DNA of 64,000 nt from Yersinia vastinensis (GCF_902726565.1 NZ_CACVAF010000006.1:124001-188000), one strand, 5' to 3'. Positions 40,337 through 50,644 are shown, counted from the stretch's first letter. Numbers and translations are program-made. Notes: a model not told the origin generated them from the sequence alone.

Positions 40337-40699
40337 TTAGCTCTCTGCCTGCTGGGCAAGATGCAGGCCATATAGGTTGACGAGTAAATATCCTATTTCG
40401 TAATCGGGAACATTAAAGGTAAACAGCGAGAGTAAATCGTTATTAATTTCCCTGATATTGGCATAAATTTCTGCGGCTTCGATTTCTTTTAATATTTCTT
40501 CATCAATAGGGGGAATTGCCTGTCCTTGGTTGGCCCGCATCAGCGCATTAGCCATATGCGTTATCAGCATTTCTCCCTGAGGATGGCGAATAGAGAGTTG
40601 CCAGTGTTGTTCTAGGCGCTCGAGGACATTAAGCATACCGAGATAAACATCGGAGTTAATAACCTGCGCCTCATAGAGAATTTTTAATCTTGTTTCCAT
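40337..40699 (-). CDS. yhfY: PRD-domain protein YhfY
   Basis: 120-residue stand-alone PTS regulation domain (E. coli YhfY 120): METRLKILYEAQVINSDV, HMANALMRANQGQAI with the conserved His, and YLLVNLYGLHLA. PRDs are normally phosphorylated by PTS proteins to tune regulators, but there is no DNA-binding domain and the regulator yhfZ found in E. coli is missing. First gene of the operon, 66 nt before yhfX. Confidence 0.85.
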   Translation of the reverse strand: METRLKILYEAQVINSDVYLGMLNVLERLEQHWQLSIRHPQGEMLITHMANALMRANQGQAIPPIDEEILKEIEAAEIYANIREINNDLLSLFTFNVPDYEIGYLLVNLYGLHLAQQAES

Positions 40700-40907
40700 C
40701 TATCTTTCCTTGATACTGCTTGTCTTTATCTTCATTTTTATGAATATTTACATCATAGTAACTTATTTCCTTACTGCAAATACTCAACTCACCATTTGGC
40801 ATAGAGATCACAATATAGTCACATTAATGGAATTGTCTGCTTTATCGCAGAGACAGTGCCCTGTTTTCTACTGCATCAGTGGGGCATTGATAAAGTAGAG
40901 ATAAAGA

Positions 40908-40931
40908 AAAAGGCCGCTTTTGCGGCCTTTT
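40908..40931 (-). terminator. rho-independent terminator after acrAB
   Basis: Stem AAAAGGCCGC / GCGGCCTTTT with a 4-nt loop; TTTTTCTTT follows on the minus strand, about 35 nt after the acrB stop. Confidence 0.88.
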
Positions 40932-40966
40932 AGGTATGACATCATCTGCTGTCAGTTTGAATTATT

Positions 40967-43900
40967 TCACTTATGCTCAACTGGATGTGCATGTTCTACA
41001 TCTTCGCTTTTCCGACTGAAACGGCGGCGAACTACCACGAAGAAGACTGGAACAAAGAAGATAGCCAGTACTGTCGCGGTTATCATACCGCCCATAACAC
41101 CAGTACCAACCGCGTTCTGTGCGCCAGAACCTGCACCGCTACTGATAACTAGCGGTAGAACCCCAAGGATAAAGGCCAGTGAGGTCATCAGGATTGGACG
41201 CAGACGCATACGCACGGCTTCCAATGTTGACTCAACCAAGCCTTTGCCTTCTTTGTCCATCAAGTCCTTGGCGAACTCAACAATCAATATGGCGTTCTTG
41301 GCCGATAGCCCGATGGTGGTCAATAAGCCGACCTGGAAGTAAACGTCATTTTCCAACCCACGCAGTGTCGCAGCCAGTAACGCACCGACTACACCCAGCG
41401 GAACCACCAACATAACAGAGAATGGAATCGACCAGCTTTCATACAACGCAGCCAGACATAAGAAGACCACAATCAGCGAGATGGCATACAGTGCTGGAGC
41501 TTGGTTACCAGACAAACGCTCTTGATAGGACATACCCGTCCAGTCATAGCCAATGCCGCTTGGTAATTTAGCCGCTAACTCCTGCATCAGATCCATTGCT
41601 TCACCGGTACTTTTACCCGGTGCTGCTTGACCCAAAATTTCCATGGATGGCAAGCCGTTATAACGCTCTAATCGCGGCGAACCATATTCCCATTTCGCGC
41701 TGGAGAAGGTAGCAAATGACACCATCTGGCCAGAACTGTTACGGACATACCATTTATCGATATCACCCGGCAACATACGGAATGGGGCATCAGCTTGTAC
41801 GTAAACTTTCTTCACACGACCGCGGTCGATAAAGTCATTGACATAGCTGCCGCCCATAGCGGAACCCAGAGTGGTATTGATATCAGAAATGGCGACGCCA
41901 AGGGCTTGTGCTTTTTCCTGATCAACTTCCACTTTGAACTGCGGTGTATCTTCCAGCCCGTTTGGACGCATTCCCACTAACATATCGGGATGTTGCGCAG
42001 CCATACCAAGCAGTTGGTTACGTGCTTCAGTTAATTTCTGATGCCCCAAGTTACCTTGGTCAATTAACTGGAAGTCAAAGCCGGTAGCTGTACCTAATTC
42101 TACAATCGCTGGCAAGTTAAAGGCGAAGACCAAACCGTCTTTAATTTGTGAGAAAGCAGCAGAAGCACGGCCCACAATGGCTGGAACTTTGTTTTGCTCA
42201 CCCGGGCGTTCGTCCCAGTTTTTCAGACTCACGAATGCCAGACCGGTGTTCTGACCTTGACCACTGAAACCGAAGCCGTTAACGGTAAAGACCGAGTTAA
42301 CCACATCTTTTTCTTTGTCGAGGTAATAATCAGTCACCTGATTCAGTACATTCTGAGTACGTTCTTGGGTTGCCCCCGCAGGCATTTGTACCATGGTCAG
42401 GAACACGCCCTGATCTTCTTCTGGTAAGAATGACGAAGGTAAGCGCAGGAACAGCAAGCCCATACCAATCACCAGTGCCAGATAGATCACCAGATAACGG
42501 CCGGTGCTGCGCAGGATGTTGGCAACACTGTCGGTATAATGGTGGGTACTGCTCTCAAACATGCGGTTAAACCAACCAAAGAAGCCGGTTTTCGGGCCAT
42601 GTTCGCCTTTGGCGATAGGTTTCAACATGGTGGCGCACAGTGCTGGTGTCAGAATTAATGCCACCATAACCGAGAGCACCATGGCCGAAACGATAGTGAT
42701 AGAGAACTGACGATAAATCGCCCCGGTTGCGCCGCCGAAGAAGGCCATCGGGATAAATACCGCAGAAAGTACCAAGGCTATCCCCACCAATGCACCCTGG
42801 ATCTGCTCCATGGATTTCTTGGTCGCTTCTTTCGGTGGTAGCCCTTCCTCTTGCATGACACGTTCGACGTTCTCGACGACCACGATGGCGTCATCCACCA
42901 ATAGCCCTATCGCCAACACCATCCCGAACATTGTTAGGGTGTTTATCGAATAGCCAAAGGCAGAAAGGATGGCAAACGTCCCCATCAATACAACCGGTAC
43001 CGCAATCGTTGGGATCAACGTTGCGCGGAAGTTTTGCAAGAACAGGTACATGACCAAGAACACCAGAATGATAGCTTCTACCAGTGTTTTAACCACTTCG
43101 TTAATCGAGATCTTAACGAACGGCGTGGTGTCATACGGATAGACTACTTTCAACCCAGCGGGGAAGAACGGCTGTAATTTTGCCAGTTCAGCTTTAACCG
43201 CAGCAGAGGTATTCAGGGCGTTAGCCCCTGTTGCCAACTTAATACCGATACCTGCTGCTGGCTTACCATTATAACGGGCAATGATGTTATAGCTTTCAGC
43301 GCCCAGTTCAACAATAGCCACATCTTTCAGACGAACCTGCGAACCATCGGTATTGACTTTCAGCATGATCTGGCTGAATTCTTCCGCATTGGTTAAACGG
43401 GTTTGCGCAATAATGGATGAGTTCAGCTCTTGGCCCGGTACGGGTGGTGTTCCACCTAACTGGCCGGCTGCAACCTGATTGTTCTGTACTTTAATGGCGC
43501 TAATAACGTCAACAGGTGTCAAACCGAAGTTATTCAGCTTGTGCGGGTCCATCCAAATACGCATCGCATATTGGGAACCGAACAACTGAACGTCACCAAC
43601 CCCTGTCGTACGGCTGATCGGATCTTTAACGTTTGAACCCACATAGTCTGCAATATCTTCCTGTTTCATCGTACCGTCTTCAGAAATAAAGCCGGCCACC
43701 ATCAGGAAGCTACTACTAGACTTTTCAACGCTCACACCTTGTTGCTGCACTTCTTGTGGCAACAGTGGCATGGCTAATTGCAGTTTGTTCTGGACCTGAA
43801 CCTGAGCGATATCCGGGTCAGTGCCTGAGTTAAAGGTCAACGTCAACTGAACGTTACCGGATGAGTCGCTGCTCGAAGACATATACAACAGGTTATCGAT

Positions 43901-44113
43901 ACCGTTCATATTCTGTTCGATAACCTGCGTAACTGTATTCTGCACAGTTGTCGCATCGGCGCCAGGGTAGTTGGCGGAGATTGTAATTGCCGGTGGCGCA
44001 ATGGTCGGATATTGCGCGACAGGTAATTTCATTATCGCCAGGGCGCCCGCCAACATAATTATGATAGCGATAACCCAAGCGAAAATAGGGCGATCTATAA
44101 AGAACTTAGCCAT
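40967..44113 (-). CDS. acrB: multidrug efflux RND transporter permease AcrB
   Basis: 1048-residue RND pump of the AcrAB-TolC system (E. coli 1049). Twelve membrane helices and two large periplasmic loops; proton-relay Asp pair in [17 protein letters not shown] (about 407-408), helix 10 Lys in [14 protein letters not shown] (about 940). A Phe/Gly-rich loop [12 protein letters not shown] is visible. It expels bile salts, dyes and antibiotics by proton antiport. It follows acrA with a 16-nt gap. Confidence 0.98.
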   Translation of the reverse strand: MAKFFIDRPIFAWVIAIIIMLAGALAIMKLPVAQYPTIAPPAITISANYPGADATTVQNTVTQVIEQNMNGIDNLLYMSSSSDSSGNVQLTLTFNSGTDPDIAQVQVQNKLQLAMPLLPQEVQQQGVSVEKSSSSFLMVAGFISEDGTMKQEDIADYVGSNVKDPISRTTGVGDVQLFGSQYAMRIWMDPHKLNNFGLTPVDVISAIKVQNNQVAAGQLGGTPPVPGQELNSSIIAQTRLTNAEEFSQIMLKVNTDGSQVRLKDVAIVELGAESYNIIARYNGKPAAGIGIKLATGANALNTSAAVKAELAKLQPFFPAGLKVVYPYDTTPFVKISINEVVKTLVEAIILVFLVMYLFLQNFRATLIPTIAVPVVLMGTFAILSAFGYSINTLTMFGMVLAIGLLVDDAIVVVENVERVMQEEGLPPKEATKKSMEQIQGALVGIALVLSAVFIPMAFFGGATGAIYRQFSITIVSAMVLSVMVALILTPALCATMLKPIAKGEHGPKTGFFGWFNRMFESSTHHYTDSVANILRSTGRYLVIYLALVIGMGLLFLRLPSSFLPEEDQGVFLTMVQMPAGATQERTQNVLNQVTDYYLDKEKDVVNSVFTVNGFGFSGQGQNTGLAFVSLKNWDERPGEQNKVPAIVGRASAAFSQIKDGLVFAFNLPAIVELGTATGFDFQLIDQGNLGHQKLTEARNQLLGMAAQHPDMLVGMRPNGLEDTPQFKVEVDQEKAQALGVAISDINTTLGSAMGGSYVNDFIDRGRVKKVYVQADAPFRMLPGDIDKWYVRNSSGQMVSFATFSSAKWEYGSPRLERYNGLPSMEILGQAAPGKSTGEAMDLMQELAAKLPSGIGYDWTGMSYQERLSGNQAPALYAISLIVVFLCLAALYESWSIPFSVMLVVPLGVVGALLAATLRGLENDVYFQVGLLTTIGLSAKNAILIVEFAKDLMDKEGKGLVESTLEAVRMRLRPILMTSLAFILGVLPLVISSGAGSGAQNAVGTGVMGGMITATVLAIFFVPVFFVVVRRRFSRKSEDVEHAHPVEHK

Positions 44114-44129
44114 GAATTACCGGCTCCTT

Positions 44130-45317
44130 TTAAGACTTCTTCGCTGTATCAGCTGGGGCTGCTGCTTGCGTCTGCTCAGTAACTTCCTGCACTTTTACCT
44201 GCACGCCCGGTCTGATTTTCTGCAAGCCGGAAACAATAAGGCGATCGCCTGCTTTCAACCCTTCGGTAACCAACCATTTATTACCAATAGCTTGATTAGC
44301 AACCAGCGTACGCATTTCAACTTTGTCGTCGGCACCAACGACCATTGCTGTTGCCTCACCACGTGGGTTACGGGTCACACCTTGTTGAGGCACTAACAGT
44401 GCATCAGGTCTAACACCTTCATCCAGACGGGCTCGGACAAACATCCCTGGCAGTAATGCTTCATTCGGGTTAGGGAAGATGGCACGAATAGTGATTGAAC
44501 CGGTGGTTTCATCCACGGTCACACCCGAGAATTCCAACGTACCTGTTTCAGAGTACTCAGTCCCGTTTTCCAGCAACAAGCGAACTTTGGCTTTGCCGTT
44601 CTCTTGTTTGAGCGTGCCGTCAGCCAGCTCTTTTTTCAGGCGCAAGAATTCATCGCTTGATTGAGTGACATCAACATACATCGGATCAAGCTGCTGAACA
44701 GTGGTCAGTGCAACGGTCTGGCCGCTAGTCACCAGTGCGCCTTCAGTGACTGAAGATTTACCTGTACGGCCACTGATTGGTGATGTGACCTGAGTGTATG
44801 CCAGATTAATGCGCGCAGTTTCTACTGCGGCTTTTGCAGCGACAACCGCAGCATTGGCTTGCATTGAACTTGACACTGCCTGGTCATATTCTTGCTTACT
44901 GATGTAATTGGTGCCCAGTAATGGTTTGTAGCGATTTACTGTCAGACGTGCGATTTCCGCAGCCGCTTGCGCCTTAGCTAAATCACCTTTTGCACTATCA
45001 TAAGCCGCCTGATAAGTCGCAGGGTCGATTTGATAAAGAGATGTTCCAGCGGTGACATCACTGCCTTCAACATAGTTACGTTTAAGGATAATCCCGCTAA
45101 CTTGCGGACGAACTTCTGCAACACGGAATGCGGACGTGCGGCCTGGCAATTCGGTCGTGATGTTCAGTGGAGCCGCTTTCAATGTCACAATGCCGACTTC
45201 AGGTGCCTGTTGAGCATGGGCTTGCGCCGCATCTTTATCATTACATCCTATAAGTACTAAGCTGCCTGAAAGAACCAGAATTGCAGCCAGAGGCATTACC
45301 CCTCTGTTTTTGCTCAT
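44130..45317 (-). CDS. acrA: multidrug efflux periplasmic adaptor AcrA
   Basis: 395-residue membrane-fusion lipoprotein (lipobox LIGC, Cys25) that links AcrB to TolC. Order: lipoyl half-motif and beta-barrel with LPGRTSAFRVAEVRPQVSG, an alpha-hairpin about 100-170, and the second lipoyl half with ISGRTGKSSVTEGALV. First gene of acrAB; divergent from its repressor gene acrR. Confidence 0.97.
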   Translation of the reverse strand: MSKNRGVMPLAAILVLSGSLVLIGCNDKDAAQAHAQQAPEVGIVTLKAAPLNITTELPGRTSAFRVAEVRPQVSGIILKRNYVEGSDVTAGTSLYQIDPATYQAAYDSAKGDLAKAQAAAEIARLTVNRYKPLLGTNYISKQEYDQAVSSSMQANAAVVAAKAAVETARINLAYTQVTSPISGRTGKSSVTEGALVTSGQTVALTTVQQLDPMYVDVTQSSDEFLRLKKELADGTLKQENGKAKVRLLLENGTEYSETGTLEFSGVTVDETTGSITIRAIFPNPNEALLPGMFVRARLDEGVRPDALLVPQQGVTRNPRGEATAMVVGADDKVEMRTLVANQAIGNKWLVTEGLKAGDRLIVSGLQKIRPGVQVKVQEVTEQTQAAAPADTAKKS

Positions 45318-45409
45318 AGATAAACCTCAAGTGTCCGATTTTTAATTTAATCCAATGGATCACAAGCTTTAAAACCCATTGCTGCGTAAATTATATGTGC
45401 GTGCTATGG

Positions 45410-45433
45410 TACATACATTCGTGAATGTATGTA
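45410..45433. promoter_or_regulatory. AcrR operator
   Basis: Perfect 24-bp inverted repeat with arms TACATACATTC and GAATGTATGTA around GT, in the 144-bp acrA-acrR divergent region. It is nearly identical to the E. coli AcrR operator. Both promoters should be repressed by AcrR and relieved by drugs. Confidence 0.9.
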
Positions 45434-45461
45434 AATCGCACCCCCTCGAAAAAACAACGCT

Positions 45462-46112
45462 ATGGCACGAAAAACCAAACAACAAGCCGAAGAGACCCGG
45501 CAACAAATTCTAGATGCCGCCGTGCGGGAATTTTCTGCGCACGGTGTTTCCAGCACCTCGCTTACTGATATTGCCGCCGCCGCTGGTGTCACTCGAGGGG
45601 CAATTTACTGGCACTTCAAGAATAAGGTAGACCTCTTTAACGAGGTTTGGGAATTATCAGAGTCTAAAATTGATCAGCTCGAATCAGAGTATCAGGTAAA
45701 ATATCCTGATAATCCACTACGTATTCTGCGCGAAATACTCATCTATGTACTTGTTTCTACGCGTGAGGATTGTCGACGCCGCGCATTGATGGAGATTGTA
45801 TTCCATAAATGTGAATTTGTTGGTGAGATGACCTCAGTCCATGATGCGCGTAAAGTTCTTGATTTAGCTAGTTATGAGCGAATTGAATCGGTTTTGCAAG
45901 GTTGTATTGAAGCAAATCAATTACCCGTCGATCTTGATACTCGCCGTGCTGCGATAATCATGAGAGCCTATATTACAGGTTTGATGGAAAATTGGCTTTT
46001 TATGCCAGAAAGTTTTGACATAAAACAAGAGGCCCCTACATTAATTGATGCATATCTGGATATGTTAAGTCACAGCCTTTCATTGCGAAAAGAGATTAAT
46101 AGCAAGGTATAG
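45462..46112 (+). CDS. acrR: TetR-family repressor AcrR
   Basis: 216-residue repressor (E. coli 215) of acrAB and itself. The TetR HTH is in residues 10-55 ([37 protein letters not shown]), followed by a helical ligand-binding domain. The C-terminal half diverges more from E. coli, as is usual. Followed after 20 nt by a DsrE-like gene, so the two may be co-transcribed. Confidence 0.95.
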   Translation: MARKTKQQAEETRQQILDAAVREFSAHGVSSTSLTDIAAAAGVTRGAIYWHFKNKVDLFNEVWELSESKIDQLESEYQVKYPDNPLRILREILIYVLVSTREDCRRRALMEIVFHKCEFVGEMTSVHDARKVLDLASYERIESVLQGCIEANQLPVDLDTRRAAIIMRAYITGLMENWLFMPESFDIKQEAPTLIDAYLDMLSHSLSLRKEINSKV

Positions 46113-46132
46113 GATTAACTGGAGAAGTTTAT

Positions 46133-46498
46133 ATGAGCGATAAAACGAATTCACTGGTCGTGATTGCAAGTGGTGCCGCTTATGGTCACGAATCACTATT
46201 TAATGCGCTGCGTTTATCCATCGCTTTGAAAGAACAACAAATAGATCTTGATTTACGTCTATTCTTAATGTCAGACGCGGTTATTGCAGGCCTTGATGGG
46301 CAGAAACCAAATGAAGGCTATAATTTGCAGCAGATGCTGGAAATACTGACGGCGCAGAATGTTCCGGTGCTGCTCTGTAAAACCTGCGCCAATGCGCGGG
46401 GGATTAGTGAGTTGAAATTGGTCGATGGTGTGGAAATTGGCACTTTAGTCGAACTGGCCCAATGGACACTGGCTGCTGAAAAAGTACTGACATTCTGA
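46133..46498 (+). CDS. YchN-like DsrE/DsrF family protein
   Basis: 121-residue small cytosolic protein very similar to E. coli YchN: FNALRLSIALKEQQ, DLRLFLMSDAV, EGYNLQQMLEILTAQNVPV, CKTCANARG and GTLVELAQWTLAAEKVLTF. The DsrE fold forms hexamers in YchN; the Cys pair in CKTC is conserved and could carry sulfur, but the function is unknown. Its placement between acrR and mscK differs from E. coli, where ychN is elsewhere. CTGGAG precedes the ATG by about 10 nt. Confidence 0.88.
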   Translation: MSDKTNSLVVIASGAAYGHESLFNALRLSIALKEQQIDLDLRLFLMSDAVIAGLDGQKPNEGYNLQQMLEILTAQNVPVLLCKTCANARGISELKLVDGVEIGTLVELAQWTLAAEKVLTF

Positions 46499-46687
46499 GT
46501 GCTGATGATCGCTGTTTTTTTGATTTATTGAATTAACTGATATTTCTGGCGGTTGCATCCCATCGAGCTGTCATTGCATCACTGCTCGCATTATTGCAGC
46601 TATTCATGCTCAGAAATATTTTTCCTATTATGGCCTGAGACTGAACGTGATAGGATCTCAGCTTCTCTGTTGAAATGAAGTTCAAAT

Positions 46688-49600
46688 ATGAGCATCAGAT
46701 TTCACAATCAATATTCTTTACCCTTCTCTTTGCCAATAATGGCGTTAACAGGTGTATTTTTATTACGCCTGAAAGTAATGGTTACTCTGCTTATAATTGC
46801 ATTTACATTTTCTCCGTCGATCTTTGCTGCGGGAATGAATATTGATGTACCGACCCGCTCAGAAGTGATGAGCCAGTTGGATACATTATCCAAGCAAAAG
46901 ATATTGTCACCAGCGGAAAAACTATCGCAGCAGGATCTGACTAAGACGCTCGAGTATCTTGATACTATTGAGCGGACTCGGCAGGAAACGGCTCAGCTTA
47001 AGCAGCAACTAGCGCAGGCTCCGGCGAAGTTACGTCAGGCGACAGAAGGGCTGGATACACTCAAAAACGATAGCGCAGATACTCTAACTCGCGAGTCGCT
47101 GGCCAATTATTCATTACGCCAGTTAGAGTCACGTCTCAACGAAACGCTGGATGATTTACAATCTGCTCAGGAAGATCTCTCCGCCTATAATAGCCAGCTC
47201 ATTTCTCTGCAAACTCAGCCTGAACGCGTACAGAGTGCGATGTACAATGCATCTATGCGTTTAATGCAGATTCGTAATCAACTCAATGGGTTGACTTCAA
47301 ATCAAGAGGTTTTACGGCCCACCCAACAGCAAGAGTTATTGACTGAACAAGTCATGTTAAATGCGCAGCTAGATTTGCAGCGTAAAAATCTGGAAGCTAA
47401 TACGACGTTGCAAGATTTGCTGCAAAAACAGCGCGATTACACCACGGCACACATTAATCAATTAGAGCGCTATGTTCAGCTACTGCAAGAAGTTGTTAGC
47501 GGAAAGCGGCTAATCCTATCAGAGAAAACAGCCAAAGAAGCGCAAGCACCCAGTGATGCGACTGATATCCAAAATGATCCTTTAGTCAGTCGTGAATTAG
47601 CCATTAATAAAGAATTAAGCCAACGGCTTATTAATGCCACTAAAGAAGGCAATACACTGGTACAGCAGAACATCAGGGTTAAAAACTGGCTCGATCGTGC
47701 CCTGCAATCTGAACGTAATTTAAAGGAGCAAATTACCGTATTGCGTGGCAGCTTACTGCTTTCTCGTATTCTGTATCAGCAACAACTCAATTTACCGACT
47801 TCTGGCTTGATTACTAATATGGGGCCACGCATTGCTGACCTGCGACTTGAGCAGTTTGAAATTAACCAGCAGCGTGACCAGTTATTCCAAGGCAATGACT
47901 ATATTCAAACCCTGACGAGTGACAGTAAAGAGAAAGTTAGCCCCGATGTGGAGGATGCCTTAGGGCAAATTGTTGATATTCGGCGTGAATTGCTGGACCA
48001 ATTAAATAAGCAACTGGGTAACCAACTGACGCTGGCAATTAATCTGCAAATTAACCAACAGCAGCTTTTGAGTGTCAATGAATCACTGCAGCATACATTG
48101 ACGCAGCAGATTTTTTGGGTCAGCAGTAACAAACCGATGGATTGGTCTTGGTTGAAAGCATTACCAGGGGCGATTAAAGCAGAATTAAGCAGTTTTCATT
48201 TTACCCTGTCATGGGATGATGTATTTGCGGGATTACTTAAGTCATTGGTATTCCTGATACCAATGCTGGTTGTGGTCGCAGTCATCCGCTCACGCTATAA
48301 AATCATCAATAAGCATTTGGAGCGGCTGGCTGCTGATGTCGGGCAGCTAAAGCACGATAGTCAAATGCACACGCCCAACGCCATTATGCTCACTTTACTG
48401 AAAGTGCTGCCGGGGGCCTTGATCATTCTTGGTGTGGGTTACTGGTGTTTCCGCTCAGACTTCAACCTCAGTGATTTATTCTGGAGCTTCTTCCAGCGTC
48501 TTGCCCTGTTCTGGCTCGTGTTTGACTTGTCATACCGCATGTTATCGCCCGGGGGCATCACTGAGCGGCACTTTATGATAGCGGCTGACCGATGTGCACA
48601 TTACCGCCGCCAAATGGTGCGGTTAGGTGCGGCCTTATTACCTGTTATTTTCTGGTCTGTGTTGGGGGCGAAAAGCCCACTTCGTTTGGTCGATGATGTC
48701 ATTGGGCAGATTGTTATTGTGATTGCTTTGGGGCTGCTGGCCCTATTTGTCTATCCGTTCTGCCGAGATAGTTGGCGTGAGAAAAACTCACATGCAGTAC
48801 GGTTAGTGATTGTTACCGCAGTAGCGATAACACCGATAATACTGATCGGCTTAATGATCGCTGGGTATTTCTACACAGCATTACAGCTTGCTGGCCGCTG
48901 GATTGATAGCCTGTATTTATTATTCTTGTGGAATATTGTTTATCTAACGGCTATTCGCGGCTTGGGGGTTGCAGCACGGCGCTTGGCCTATCGGCGAGCC
49001 ATTGCGCGGCGACAAAGCCTAGTTAAAGAGGGGGCTGAAGGTGGTGAACCAGTAGAAGAACCGCCACTGGCTTTGGACCAAATTAATCAGCAGTCATTGC
49101 GTCTGACTACCATGACACTGTTCGTGATATTCGGTAGCGCCTTTTATGGCATCTGGGCGGATCTGATAACCGTTATTTCCTATCTGGATAGCATCTCTTT
49201 ATGGCACTACACCTCAACAGTAGCTGGTGCGAGCATCACACAAGCTGTCACATTAGGTAATATGCTAGTGGCAGTGATGGCTCTGGTGGTTGCTTATGTT
49301 TTGACACGTAACCTACCTGGTTTACTTGAAGTGGTGGTGCTGTCGCGCCTGCAACTACGTCAGGGGACTTCTTATGCAATCACCACAATCCTGACCTATC
49401 TGATTACCGCTATTGGGGTCATTACCGCACTTGGTTCACTCGGTGTCTCGTGGGATAAGTTGCAATGGTTGGTTGCGGCACTCTCCGTCGGTTTGGGGTT
49501 TGGTTTGCAGGAAATCTTCGCCAACTTTGTTTCGGGTTTAATTATCCTCTTTGAACGTCCTGTTCGTATCGGCGATACAATCACTATTGGGACTTTCTCG

Positions 49601-50140
49601 GGTAATGTCAGCAAGATACGTATACGTGCAACAACTATTACTGATTTTGACCGCAAAGAAGTCATTATTCCAAACAAAGCCTTTGTTACCGAGCGGCTGA
49701 TTAACTGGTCACTGTCAGACACTGTTACCCGGATTATTATTAAAGTCGGGGTGGCATATGGCTCTGATTTGACAAAAGTAAAAGACATATTGCTGCAAGC
49801 GGCCCATGAAAATCCACGGGTAATGTCTGATCCGGAACCTCATGCATTCTTCCTGAACTTTGGTGCCAGTACCCTTGATCATGAGTTGCGAGTGTATGTG
49901 CGTGAATTACGAGATCGAAGCTATACGGTGGACGAATTAAACCGGGCGATTGATAAACTATGTCGTGAGAACGACATTAATATCGCGTTTAATCAGTTGG
50001 AAGTGTATCTGCACAAAGCGGATGGAACAGAAGTTCAAGAAGTTAATCGTCCTTTTGAAACCAAAGAGTTACCTTCAACTCAGGCTAAAATTGGAAATGC
50101 CAAACCTGGTTTACCAGATATCAATAAACCACTCGCTTAA
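46688..50140 (+). CDS. mscK: mechanosensitive channel MscK (KefA)
   Basis: 1150-residue potassium-dependent mechanosensitive channel (E. coli 1120). A signal peptide or first helix lies within about residues 1-48, ending FAA. A long periplasmic coiled-coil domain runs to about 480, followed by about eleven membrane helices and the MscS-like pore and C-terminal domain (SVGLGFGLQEIFANFVSGLIILFERP, IPNKAFVTERLINWSL). It opens on membrane tension to release solutes. Start at 46688; in-frame Met18 is an alternative. Confidence 0.96.
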   Translation: MSIRFHNQYSLPFSLPIMALTGVFLLRLKVMVTLLIIAFTFSPSIFAAGMNIDVPTRSEVMSQLDTLSKQKILSPAEKLSQQDLTKTLEYLDTIERTRQETAQLKQQLAQAPAKLRQATEGLDTLKNDSADTLTRESLANYSLRQLESRLNETLDDLQSAQEDLSAYNSQLISLQTQPERVQSAMYNASMRLMQIRNQLNGLTSNQEVLRPTQQQELLTEQVMLNAQLDLQRKNLEANTTLQDLLQKQRDYTTAHINQLERYVQLLQEVVSGKRLILSEKTAKEAQAPSDATDIQNDPLVSRELAINKELSQRLINATKEGNTLVQQNIRVKNWLDRALQSERNLKEQITVLRGSLLLSRILYQQQLNLPTSGLITNMGPRIADLRLEQFEINQQRDQLFQGNDYIQTLTSDSKEKVSPDVEDALGQIVDIRRELLDQLNKQLGNQLTLAINLQINQQQLLSVNESLQHTLTQQIFWVSSNKPMDWSWLKALPGAIKAELSSFHFTLSWDDVFAGLLKSLVFLIPMLVVVAVIRSRYKIINKHLERLAADVGQLKHDSQMHTPNAIMLTLLKVLPGALIILGVGYWCFRSDFNLSDLFWSFFQRLALFWLVFDLSYRMLSPGGITERHFMIAADRCAHYRRQMVRLGAALLPVIFWSVLGAKSPLRLVDDVIGQIVIVIALGLLALFVYPFCRDSWREKNSHAVRLVIVTAVAITPIILIGLMIAGYFYTALQLAGRWIDSLYLLFLWNIVYLTAIRGLGVAARRLAYRRAIARRQSLVKEGAEGGEPVEEPPLALDQINQQSLRLTTMTLFVIFGSAFYGIWADLITVISYLDSISLWHYTSTVAGASITQAVTLGNMLVAVMALVVAYVLTRNLPGLLEVVVLSRLQLRQGTSYAITTILTYLITAIGVITALGSLGVSWDKLQWLVAALSVGLGFGLQEIFANFVSGLIILFERPVRIGDTITIGTFSGNVSKIRIRATTITDFDRKEVIIPNKAFVTERLINWSLSDTVTRIIIKVGVAYGSDLTKVKDILLQAAHENPRVMSDPEPHAFFLNFGASTLDHELRVYVRELRDRSYTVDELNRAIDKLCRENDINIAFNQLEVYLHKADGTEVQEVNRPFETKELPSTQAKIGNAKPGLPDINKPLA

Positions 50141-50217
50141 GATACTCTGCTGGGAAAGCATGGAATGAGGGATGGCGACCAACCACACTGCATTTCGTAA
50201 AACGAACGCTATACAAC

Positions 50218-50243
50218 AAGGCGATACCTGAATGTATCGCCTT
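50218..50243. terminator. terminator between mscK and rsmS
   Basis: Stem AAGGCGATAC / GTATCGCCTT with a 6-nt loop, between convergent genes; T tracts are weak on both strands. Confidence 0.6.
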
Positions 50244-50258
50244 GGTTAAACATCATGA

Positions 50259-50414
50259 CTAATCCGAAGTCTGGCGGCGGAGCTTACGCTGATAATCAAG
50301 TTGCACGATCGCTAATGCCGCCAATGCTGTTTCTGGCGCTATCTCATTGCATTCCAGCAAGTAGATAAGATCTACTGCCAGTTGCAGTTCTGGTGAAGCT
50401 TTTTCAACTGACAT
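50259..50414 (-). CDS. rsmS: pleiotropic regulatory protein RsmS (YbaM)
   Basis: 51-residue protein that I translated by hand: MSVEKASPELQLAVDLIYLL to LDYQRKLRRQTSD. It matches the YbaM/RsmS family (E. coli 53) in LAVDLI-LLE-N and the ALxIVxxDYxxKL pattern. In Pectobacterium-type bacteria RsmS influences secondary metabolism and virulence. Its place between mscK and priC is conserved. Too short for usual gene callers. Confidence 0.88.
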   Translation of the reverse strand: MSVEKASPELQLAVDLIYLLECNEIAPETALAALAIVQLDYQRKLRRQTSD

Positions 50415-50500
50415 AATGTGGCCAACATTTGATTTTCAGTTAATTGGGAAAGTCGGGGAACACCGCTACTGTGAGTTTTCACCTGACTTGATTTCAATCT

Positions 50501-50644
50501 CTATACCTAATTAGTTGCAATATGTAGGACGGATCTACTGGGTGAGCCTCTGGAGAGGCCTCATTAGCCCTGATGAGCTTACATAAGTAAGTCATTCTGG
50601 CGATTGAAACAACCGACATACCTGCAACCTGAAGGACAATAGAT
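50501..50644. repeat. ERIC element (rsmS-priC intergenic)
   Basis: An imperfect palindrome matching the enterobacterial repetitive intergenic consensus: central GAGCTTACATAAGTAAGTCA, left end CTATACCTAATTAGTTGCAA and right end CCTGCAACCTGAAGGACAAT. It fills most of the 293-bp gap between the minus-strand genes priC and rsmS, so it would be transcribed as part of any rsmS leader. Length of about 144 bp is close to the usual 127 bp plus small insertions. Boundaries approximate. Confidence 0.82.

Noticed and set aside
40801-40826. A possible CRP site upstream of yhfY (TCACAATATAGTCACA)
   Set aside because: The two half-sites are direct repeats (TCACA...TCACA), not the required TGTGA...TCACA dyad.
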